A stretch of 64,000 nucleotides of DNA from the NCBI RefSeq assembly GCF_001411555.2, contig NC_049909.1, positions 3,829,875 to 3,893,874 of the forward strand, in the 5' to 3' direction. The position numbers and the translations under genes are program-made. Origin of the DNA: Juglans regia (Eukaryota > Streptophyta > Magnoliopsida > Fagales > Juglandaceae). Every line of letters starts with the position of its first letter. Positions within the stretch are counted from its first letter, which is position 1. The notes beneath the pieces were generated by a model. The model saw only the letters and a list, made by a program, of their open reading frames with translations, did no database searches and was not told where the DNA came from. Positions 49,087-61,000 of this stretch are shown piece after piece.

Positions 49087-52000
49087 CTGCATCCATCCAA
49101 TATTCCTCAGTTGAAGCTCAAAACTTCTATAATTTACGAAGCATCCTCTTTCTATTTTATTGAGCCACCTCATCATTTTCTTTAATTAATTTTTCATTTT
49201 ACTTTATTGACCTATCCAAACCCTTCACATGCTCAAAAAACTTTTCATTGTATTGTCTTTATTACCACGAGAAACCCACTTGATTTTTTGACATTAAGAT
49301 AGAAAAAAAAAATGTTTCAAGACGAGAATTGTAACCTACCATTTATGATTGCTATTTCAATAGAGAGGAAAAAAAAATTTGATCTTATAGCAGTTATTGA
49401 TTTCCTATATTACTTGTCTCTGACTTTCCCACACTTAACTCTTCTATCATTTCATTATGAGTAATGTTAGATACAATTGTGGAGTGCGCAAGCGCCGCGC
49501 AATCTTTCTAAAAAAGGTGGAGTCCACTATTAAAAAATTAGTTTTTTTATCATATTGATCCCGTATTTACTCACTTTTTTAAAAAGAATTGCGCGGCGCT
49601 TACACATTTCACGATTGCAAATATCATTTCTCTTTCATTATTACTTTTCCAATAAAGAAAAACAACTATTCATCTTCTTGTAGATATTGACTTATCATTA
49701 TTCACCTTATTTGACTTCCCCACCTCTTAACCATTATATTTTAATTATTCCCACATATTGCACAGGGTCGACGACTAGGTTATTGAACTAAAAACACAGA
49801 GAAGCACAAACCTCATTGCTCAGTTCATCAATGGATAGAACAAATTCTTCAGTGTCATTGAAAACAGCCTGCAAAGAAAAGTTCAACACATCTGTTAATA
49901 TGTACACATGGTCCATAAAAACTATACTACCAGCCTTGCAATTTCTCAAATAACAGTAAGAAATATGGATTACTTGGATCTTCGAAAGAAAAATGATTGC
50001 CACAATACTACACATGCGAGTGAAGGTCAAAAGCAAAAGAAAAAAGGGAATATTGTGATGAACATTTTTATTTTTTAGTACGTAATTAAATCCCTTTCCA
50101 CTGGATTTTTTGAAAACATTATTTCTACTATTCACAGCAACTAGCCTGCAGGTTTGTCTCACCAATCAAGCTAGCAGATCTTTGCTGCATAAGGCATAAA
50201 TTGCCCATTTTACTAGGATTCGATTAATTCATACATTGTCCCATTTATGTATACAGTTTATACTAAGACGGGTTATGAAAACCACACTAGCAACAAAATT
50301 CTAGTTTGACACCTGGAAATTCAAGTTCTCCCAAGTCTATACACCACATTATTAATTAGATCCTTGCTTCCAATTTTATAAATAGATTGCAAAATATAAA
50401 CTGCAATGGGCTCTAAGTTCACTCATACAGGACAAATTCTTTGAAAACTACTTTGAGAATCATGCCACCCTTCCCTGTAGAAAACTACTTTTGAGTAAAC
50501 CACCTCATTTTTACACTCCATTTGAGGGTTGAAGGCTAGGACTACTTTGCTAGAAATTAAAACAGAGAAAAGTTTCCACATAATCATGAAAATCTACATG
50601 CTTAGGAAACAGAACTTAGCTACAAAGAGTGTCTTTCTCCCAAGGAAATCAATAGAATGAGTCAACTATAAAAGAACCCAGACACATAGATGCCCAGTGC
50701 CAAGGAAGCTCTGTATAAACCCTTCAATGAAGGCTTTCTGTACATACCTGGCTTCGTAACTGCATATGTGTAGCTCCAACATATTGTTTTACCAATCTTC
50801 CAGTGCCAACTTCCCAAAGCTTCACGGTAGAATCCTTCCCGCAAGAGAGAACAAACCTAAAGGGCAACATGTGAGTCATATTCTAAAGCGCATATGCAAC
50901 AGTTGCAAAAGCAAATTTAATGTATTTAACAAGTCAGTATAAAGGCAGACTAGCAATGCATATGGCTGGCGTCCATAGAATTGATTGCCAAAGAAGTACA
51001 TGTATCCTCCATCCATTACGTTTCTGTGCTCTGGTCTTTACTGACACAAACTCTAAGGGACGTCCTGTAAACTATGACCATGTTTTTATTTTCTTTTGTT
51101 TTGATTTTTTGTTTTTGATGAGTAAGCGAGGACCATGTTTTTCATTCACAGCAATACATAAAGCAAAAAACAACTAGACTTTGAAAATGAAAGCTTATTA
51201 CAATCATAAAAAAAATGCCTGCAAAGAGTAAGAAAGCACAAGGAGTCGAATTTAGAATCCTTGTTAATAACATCAGTGTCTTATTAACATCTGTTTTTAC
51301 CACAAATATCTTTCTCATTCCAGTTCCAGTGGTGCCTCTAAAGCTGAATACCTCAATTTCTACACATGCATCCACCCGCACACATTCATTTTGCATGACG
51401 ACTCAGAGCCAGTCCATGATGCATACCTTTGATCTTTTGTAAAATTTGCACTAGTGGCCTCAGCCGTTCCATGTGCACTGACTATAGAGCGCACACAATT
51501 GGCAGTGACTCCATCCCATAACCGAACAGCACCATCTTTAGATGCTGTAACATACATGCCACCCGTAGATGAATACCTGACCTGCATGACCAAATACATG
51601 GAATTGACGCACTTAATGCAACCGATTTTATAGGTGAAATTTGGAAAACTGATGCTTGTGAGCATGAAGATGATTGGGAGTTGACCATGCCTGATTTATG
51701 GCTCCATTAACACCAATCTCGGGAACATTCGATGATAGATAGCATTGAAAGGTATTCACATCGTACAGGTGTGGAATTGGATGGTCAGTTCCTGCATTTT
51801 TATTTTTACCAGCAGATTTTTTTAATCAGTAAATAAGAATTTTATTAAAATAGGCAAAGCCAAGTACACGGGACACACGAGCAACACATATGCATGAGTG
51901 TCTAAAGATACAAGGAAATCATGTACGTTCATGCCATAAGTCTATTACAATTGACCAATGGAAGAGTATGAAAAAATAAAGTTCTAATCTCGTCCATTGT

Positions 52001-55000
52001 GTGTTCACGATTCTCACAACTTCAACCATTCCTCTCCACCCATATGCACCACCCATAGACAGATCAGTATCATCTTCCACATAGCTGCAATTTGAGTGGT
52101 ACCGCAGGATGCCTTGCCAGCTGGCCAAATAATCCACTACCCTTCATGGCATCACCCAATAGAGCCCCGTTCGAGCAAATATATCATTCCACAAATTCAT
52201 GGCTATGCCACAATGCAGTAATAAATGATCCACCGACTCCCCACTGTTCTTGCACATATAACACCCATCTAAAATAATGAGTCGGCATTTCCGTAGGTTA
52301 TCTAAGGTGAGAATCTTCCCTAATGAAGCTGTCCATACAAAAAAAGAAGCTTTCGGGGAAGCCATAGTTCTCCATATGTTCTTCCATGGTTACGTTCTTG
52401 TAGAAAGTTTCATAAGGGACTTATAATAGGAATGTACAGTAAATCTTCCCTTCTTGGATGGTGACCACAAAATCGTATAAGCTCCTCCATTCACTCTACA
52501 ATTATATACAAGATCGAAGAAATATGTATGTGTCAATTTCCCAGTCTTGGGCAGCTCTGAGGAACGTGACATTCCATTGGGGAGAGCCACTAGAGAGATC
52601 CATGAGTTCTGCTACTAAAGCCTCTTGTCTTCGTGCAATGCTGTATATTGTTGGATGAGCTTTCTTAAGGATCAATCTCCACACCATAGATCAGTCCAGA
52701 ATGTAATTCTGAAACTATCCCCAACTGCAAAACGTGTATCAATGAATGTTTATCCAACCTCTTCTGATGTGTTTCCAAAGCCCCAACCCATGTGGTCCGC
52801 TCACCTCATTCGAGCACCATCCTCCCCACAATCCACCATATTTTAAACCTATGATAACTCTCCACAAAGCTCCCCTCTCCTCGTGGTATCTCCATAACCA
52901 CTTACCCAATAAAGCCTTGTTGAAAATCAACAAATTCTGAATTCACGTATTGGGGTATAGACCGTAGCCCAATTCACCAAGTGAAACTTAAATTCTTCAT
53001 CTATTCCCCCCCCCGGAATAGGAAAGCTCGTTGCAACTTCTCTAACCGATAAACCACCTTTGCATGGTATTGGAAAAAGAGATAAGAAGTTGGTAGATAA
53101 GTTGGAAAGAGTACTTTTTATCAACATAACTCTGCCACCTATGGATGAATAAATGCTCTTCCAACTCACCAGCTTCCGCTCCATTTTTTCCAACACCCTG
53201 CCCAGATGGACTGCAACTTAAAGGAGGCCCAAGGGAAGATCGAGATACTTTAGTGGCGAGGAAGACTTTGAAATTCACATTCAATCCCGATGCCGCTGCA
53301 AAACAAAGTAAACAAGCCCGCAAAACTTGAATGTGATAGTGACTAGCCGCAAAATACAAGAGTATCATCCACAAATAGGAGGTGGGTCATCTCAAGTGTG
53401 CCGATTATTGCATCCCCTATTACAAAGCTAGATAGAAATCCACCTTCTACAAAACCTGCAATCATTTTACTAAAGGCTTCCATTATGAAAACAAATAGTA
53501 GTGGGGATAGGGGATCACCTTGCCTCAATCCCCTTGAGCTTCCGAAACAGCCCATTGGAGTACCATTCACCAAAATGGAGCAGTGTACGGTGGATATACA
53601 AAATTTGATCCAAGAGCACCATCTCCCTCCAAGTCCACACCTCTCAAGCATGTGTAACAAAAAATTCCAATTTACTCGATTATATGTCTTCTCCATGTTA
53701 AGTTTGCATAATAACCCTGGAACACCCGACTTGATGCGACTCTCCAAGCATTCATTGGCAATGAGGACAGAATCAAGGATTTGCCGACCTCGTATGAAGG
53801 CATTTTGGGGCTTGGAAATGATCTTTTCCAATACCGTACTCAATCTATTAGCCAAAACCTTGGAAATAATTTTGTACATTCCACTCACCAAGCTAATAAG
53901 GCGAAAATCCTTAATCTCCACCACTCATGGCTTCTTTGGAATGAGCAATGAAAGTAGCATTAAGGCTTTTTTCAAAAGTACCTCATTCATGAAACTCATG
54001 GAAGAAGATCATGATGTCATCTTTAACTACTTCCCAGCACGCCTTAAAGAAAACCATAGTGAACCCATCCGGACTTGAAGCTTTATCACCTGCCATACTT
54101 CGCACTACATTGCAGACCTTCGCCTCCTCAAATGGTCTCTCTAGCCAACTTGCTTCATGGTGATCGATCGACTCAAAAATAAGACCATCCAGACATGGTC
54201 TCCAAGAGAATTGTTCCGAAAGTATTCATAGAAGTTGGTAATATGATCTGCAATCTCAGATGGATTCGATGAAATCCTCCAATCTACTAATAATGACTCA
54301 ATGCCATTTTTTTTTTATAAGAATAATGACTCAATGACATTGTGCCTTCCATGTGAGTTAGCCATGTGATGGAATAACTTGGTGCATTTATCCCCTTCTT
54401 TTAGCCATAAAGTCCTCGATTTTTATCGCCATGAAGTCTCTTTCATTAAAGCCATCCTTTCAATATCCGATGCCATACGCTATTTGTGAGTCTTCTATTC
54501 TTCTGTGAGACCCCTCTCCTCTACCTCTTCCAAAACTTGTAATTCGTTGAAGAGAGACCTTTTTCGGTGTTCCACATTTCCAAAAACCTGTTCATTCCAT
54601 TTTTTCAAGACCTCCTTGAGAGCTTTTAGCTTGCAGGCCAACACTAGGGTTGCCCTGTATACGATAGGATGACAACCATTGTCTAACTCTCTCAACAAAT
54701 CCCTCTGATTTCAGCCACATATTTTCAAACTTAAAATATCTTTTACCTCCCTGAAAGCATCCACAATCAATGAGAATGAGAAAGTGATCCGAACACAACC
54801 TTGGGAGCCATTTCTGGATTAGCTCCGGAAAATGTGCTTCCCACTCGGGCGAAATGAGGAATCTATCAAGTCTTGACCAAGCTGGATATTCTCTATTGCT
54901 GGACCATGTGAAATTGCCACAAACTAGAGGGATGTCGAGAAGGTCTTGCTCATAGATAAAGCTGGGAAAAACCGCCATTGCTGAACTAGAGCTAGGACCT

Positions 55001-58000
55001 CTTACTCGCTTGCTTGGAAAGTGTGTGACATTAAAATCTCCCCCAATGCACCAAGGAAATCTCCATTGGCTAAAAAGTACAGCCAATTCATCCCACAAGC
55101 CTCTTCTCTTGGTATTAGAATTAGGACCATAAACACCAGCGGAAGACCATTGATAACCATCTTCGATATTCTTGAAAGAAGTAGCCACCGTATATTCCCC
55201 CACACACTCATCCATCTTTTCAACCACCATTTTATCCCACATTACCAAAATACCTCCTGAAACCCCCTTAGATGGCAAATACTACCATCCCACATGACAA
55301 CAATTCCACAAACTCTGTATTATGGTTAGGGAGATGAGTTCCATTTTTGTCTCTTGTAAACTTACCACATCCGCTTTCCAGCAACGAAGCTGATTTTTGA
55401 CTTTGGTGCACTTCTCTCTCTTGTTCAACCCCCTTACATTCCACAAGACTATTTTGAGCTTCATAAAATCACCAATTTTGCCCTCCCCTTCATCTTGCCA
55501 CGACTTGCACTTCTTTCGTAATTCACTGAGCAAGTCGCTTCAATTCCCTTGCCCTCTTCTTGTCTGAGTGGCATTTCCTAGCCGAATTGAACTATCCAGC
55601 TTCAATCGCAACAAGTAGAGCCAAAAACTGATCTTCAAAGCTCATGGGAGTCCTACACACATTTGAATCTACTTGGCTTAAAGTAGGACCCAATTTGAAG
55701 CTAAAGTCTAGTCTTTCAGCGGGATGATTGAATTCAAAGGGGTAGGCTCATCCTTGAATTCCATATTCATATCATCTGCTACCACCACCTCCTTATTAGT
55801 GTGTTTGGAGACTCTAGGTTTGAATATTACCAAAGTGCCAGTCTTGGCTTGGGTATCCTGAACACCCAATGTCTCATTATTGTCCTCCATTGGCATCTCA
55901 GTTACCCTTTGATGTTCCAGTGCACATAGCGTAGCAGTGGGCCTTCCCTCTGTGACAAAGAAGGTCGCCAAATCGTTCTGCCTCTCTTCCTCTGCCCGAG
56001 ATCCACTTTCAATCGAAAATGAGCTTTCTCGCCTTCTAACATTGTCGGCGCTGTCAACTTTGGCAAGCTGACGTCCAGCGAACCCTTCCCCAAAAAAAAC
56101 AAAACCGTGTCGCCTACCCCAAGCGAAGGGTTCTATGAGCATCGGCTCCTTCTGACCCTCTTCCACTGCCCAATAGCCACTCTCGGCTTCAAGCTCCATC
56201 ATCAGCCTCAACTCTGGCAGCCCATTGTCGAGGGTTCCTCTCACCATGTCGCCTGCTTCCGGCGATGCTCTCTGTGTGGTTGCCGGGTTGCTTAACCCAC
56301 CAGCGTTTTGTATTTTTACCAGCAGATTAAAAGTGATGCATGATTAGATTTCTACAATAGAAATAGAACCCAGCCTCACTACTACTTTGCAACAACATCA
56401 AAATTTTTTTTGTTGTGTTCCATAGTTCATCATAAATTAGGTTGACTGCACACATGTTTTTCATAGAATTTTGATTAAACATCAACTAATGTAGTGAATT
56501 AAAAATCAAATAGTTCAAAAGATGTGTACTTATCAAATATAAATATACGAATGAAGAATGTATTACCTGCTAAAAGAAAATCTCCAGAAGGATGAAAAGA
56601 TACAGAACGCACATTATGTGTATCCTGCATTGCTACAAATAAAAACAAATTACAAAAAGAATGCCAACCTATTCTTAAATTATAAATTTGAAGCCAAATT
56701 CAAGAACCATGCTTCTATCAAAATTACAAGCAAGACCTGGATGACTCTGAATGCCCTCTTTGCGGTCATTTTGGAAAAATCAAAGAACCTGAGAATGTAA
56801 CAGTGAATGATGGATGTCAAAGTCCAAGTCAAGAATTGTTTTTCAACAAATGAAGATTGTAGTGTTTAAGCAAGAAGAAAATATATTATAGCTAAAAATG
56901 AAGACAGCTTCAGATATGATTAAACAACAAAATTCATACTTTATAGTGTGATCTTTGGCCCCAGATATCAGAACAGTATTTTGAGGATGAAAATCCAAAT
57001 CATTGATTGGCTGCAATTGCATTAGAAAAGCATTAGAATGTATGTGGGCAGGCATGATGACGTCATCTATTCATATTCCAAAACAAGACAAAGGGAAAAA
57101 AAGATGAAATGCTAAAGCTCATTTAGTGATTAGAACAAACTTGATCTAACCATTAACATTCTGATCTAAATCAAGCCTAAACCTTAACTTTGAAATATTA
57201 TACAGAGGAAAATTATAAACTCTTGATGTATGATGTTTTGTGATGAGAAATCTGATTAAAGAAGAAGCAAAACCTTAACAAAATAGTTTTCTTTACTTAT
57301 AGAAAAAAAACAGTTCTCTTGCACCATTTAAGATGACCATAGGTACAATTCAACAGAATGTCAACAAAGATAGATATATATTTTTTTTTTCGATAAGTAT
57401 CAACAAAGATAGGTTTATGTTGGAAAATAGATAATTGATTCCCTCAATCTTTGGTATATTAGGAAACCTATATATTTGTATCTTTGACTTCCCTAGGATT
57501 AGGGGATAACCATTAAGGAATCCCACTGATATAGAAATATGTTTTAGGAAGGAAAGTTTCCTATTTTATTTCCTTGTAATTCGCTCTATAAATCAGCCAT
57601 GTAATTGTACATATAGTCTATGTAAAGGCTACAATTGATTCATTTTTTCCCACATGGTATTAGAGCTTTAGGCTCTTTTTTGGGATTCTTGGCCTTCATT
57701 GCCGTGAATCAATGTCTGAAATCAAAGTATCCAATACTATGTGGCACAATCTGAGGACGCCCTTTCACATCAGTCATCCGGTGACCTGCAAAACATTCAG
57801 GCAGCATATAGGCTGAACAGAAAGAACTACTTGAAGTGGTCCCAATTTATTCAAACCTATTTGAAGGGAAAGGGAAAGCTTAGCCATCTCCTAGGGACTG
57901 GACCAAAGGAAGGAGATCCACGGTATGATGCGCGGGATGAAGCAGATTCCATGATTGTCATGGTTATGGAATTCGATGAACCCGGAGATTAGCGACACTT

Positions 58001-61000
58001 GTATATTTTTATACGCAGCTAAAGAAATCTGGGATGCGGTTCGACAGACGTACTCTAAGGCCCGTGATGCAGCTCAAGTATACGAGATCAAGGTCAAGAC
58101 CAGTGCAACTAGACAAGGTAGTAAAACTGTAACCGAATATGCCAACTTGCTGAAAAATCTGTGGCAGGAACTTGATCATTACCGGTGCATAGAGACTAAA
58201 TGTGCATCAGATGCTGCCATCTTAAAAAGTTTTATTGAAAAGGATCGAGTCTACGACTTCCTAGTAGGACTCAATGTAGAATTCGATCAGGTCAGGGTCC
58301 AAATTCTCGGCAAAGAAGAGGTACCATCTCTCAATGTGACTATCTCTCTAATTCGTGCTGAGGAAAGTCGCAGGGGAGTTATGCTGGAACCCCAAGTTTT
58401 GGAAGGTTCAGCCATGGTGACTAAAACAGAGCAGCAACCAATACAAGAGAACGTGAAGAGAGATCCATTGAGAAACTCGGGACAAGATAACAAAGATGCC
58501 CTTTGGTGCACTTATTGCAAGAAACCACAGCATACTAAACAAAATTGTTGGAAGCTGAATGGTAAACCACCAAGCAAAGAATGGGGTTACCAAGGAGGAT
58601 CGTAGAGGAATCCAAACCAGGCCTACTTCACCACGACTCAACCCACAAATCAGCAACATCAAGAAAGTTCCCAAAATCTGGTTGAGCTCAATAAGGAAGA
58701 GATCGAGAAATTCAAGAGACTTTTGGGATCATTGGAGAAGCCTACTAGTGCATGTTCTCTTGCACTCTCAGGTGAGTTCTCTATTTCTCAAGGATTAAAT
58801 GTCTCCAATGAACCTATTAGGAATCTATGAGTTATTGACTCAGGAGCCACAGATCATATGACTCACTCTTCACTACATTTTAACACTTATATCCCATGCC
58901 CAAGCAATTGAAAAATAGTCGTTGCCGATGGTTCTCTCACTACAGTAGCTGGTCTAGGGGATATCCATGTCAATCAATCTCTTATCCTAAAAAATGTTCT
59001 TCATGTCCCCAAATTATCCACCAACCTAGTATCCATCCAAAAACTAACTCAAGATATTAATTGCAATGTGGTTTCTATCCCTCTTACTATGTATTTTAGG
59101 ACAGGGATTTGGGGAAGAGGATTGGACTTGCTAGGGAGAAGGACGGGCTCTACTATCTTGAGGAATCAGGCATATCAAATATTGTCAGGAATAAATTATC
59201 TTTGTCACTGTTATCATCATCCAATAGAGATATCGTTTGGCTTCATCATTTTAGACTAGGGCATCCATCATTTGGAGTTTTAAAAACTACGTTTCTTTCA
59301 TTGTTTAAAGGGCTGAATTCTGAACCTTTTTTCTGTGATGTATGAGTTTGCAAAACATAAATGTGTACCCTTTCCAATAAGTAATGAGAGAAGTTCAGTT
59401 CCATTTGCTTTGATTCATAGTGATATATGGGAACCCTCCACAGTTCCAAATGTTTCAGGTTCATGATGGTTTGTCTCTTTTATCGATGATTACACTAGAG
59501 TCTCTTGGATCTTTCTCCTCAAAACCAAATCTAATGTAAGCAGTGTGCTCCCAAATTTTCATAACATGGTTCAAAACCAGTTTGGTGTTAAAATCAAAAA
59601 ATTTCGATCAGATAATGCACAGGGTTATTTCAATCGTATATGATCTCCTTACTTCCAAAAAGAAGGTATTATCCATGAATCCTCCTGCATTAATACCCCA
59701 TAACAAAATGGCATTGCTGAGAGGAAGAATGGTCATTTGCTATCCACAACCTGAGCCTTCCTTTTCCATCAAAATGTTCCAAAAACTTATTGGGGGGAGG
59801 CTGTACTCACAACTACATATATCATCAACCGACTGCCATCAAGGGTGCTAGGGTTTAAAACACCAATGTAGACACTTTCTCAGTTTTATCCCGATCTAAG
59901 AATAACAAATCATCTCATTCCATGAATTTTTGGTTGGACGGCCTTTGTTCATATTCATAGCTATCAAAGAGGAAAACTGGATCCAATAGCAGTTAAGTAT
60001 ATTTTTGTGGGATATTCATCAACCCAAAAGGGGTACAAGTGTTATCATCCACCTAATAGGAAGTTCTTGGTTTCCATTGATGTCACCTTTGAGGAGTAAC
60101 AATCATACTTTACTCAGCCTTATCTTCAGGGAGAGCCCTTGTCATTCATTGAAGATAAGGACAGAGATTTGTTTTTACTTGATTTACCATCGAATCCTTC
60201 AATTCCTCAAACCTCAAACTCAACCCCTGAATCTATCCAATCCACTTCCACAGCCCATGAATTTGTCCAATCCACTTCCATACCTGCTGAACCATCTCAA
60301 ACTGTGATAGAGAATGATGAATTTCATGACTCTAGAAAATTTGTGCAGGTCTACTCAAGACGAAGAGATCCGGACCCTAATCCTAAGCAAATTCCAGCTT
60401 GAACTCCGGATCTTGAGAATGAGGTAAGTCCCGATATTTCTCCTCCATCAGCTCATGATCACGATCTTCCTATTGCTATTAGGAAATGCACAAGAGAATG
60501 CACTAAACACCCATTGTACCCTTTATCAAAGCTTGTGTCATTTAGAAAATTCTCACAATCACATAGGAGTTTTCTAGTCAGCATATACCATTCCCATTCC
60601 TAATACTTTATCTGAGGCATTATCTAATGAGAATTGGAAAAATGCTATGAATGAAGAGATGCAGGCACTAAGAAAAAATCAGACATGGGGGAAATTGCAG
60701 ATTTACCACCCGGGAAGAAAGTTGTGGGATGCAAGTGGCAAGCAGACCTATGGGGTTGACTATCAGGAAACATTTGCTCCAGTGGCTAAGATGAGTACGG
60801 TAAGAGTGCTGCTATCACTAGCTGCTAACTTTGACTGGTACTTGGAGCAATTCAATGTAAAAAATACATTTCTTCATGGTGAGTTGGATGAAGAAATATA
60901 CATGGATGTTCCTCCGGGCTTCAAGGGAAATTTGAAAAGTAATAAAGTGTGCAGATTGAAGAAAGCACTTTATGGTCTTAAACAATCACCAAGGGCTTGG

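Larger units (their letters stand above)
51819..56310 (-). mobile_element. L1-type LINE in CSTF50 intron, sense orientation
   Basis: A 4492-bp LINE flanked by a perfect 18-bp duplication, TATTTTTACCAGCAGATT, at 51801-51818 and 56311-56328. Its poly(A) side is the plus-strand T run at 51819, so it lies on the same strand as CSTF50. It is shorter than a usual 6-7-kb element, suggesting 5' truncation within ORF1. It is a different family from the LINE at 14798. Confidence 0.95.

Noticed and set aside
50662..50844. 60-codon minus frame over CSTF50 exon I
   Set aside because: Wrong frame; the spliced reading of 50748-50856 gives the WD40 sequence.
53398..54078. 226-codon plus-strand frame
   Set aside because: It is antisense to the LINE reverse transcriptase, which reads convincingly on the minus strand.
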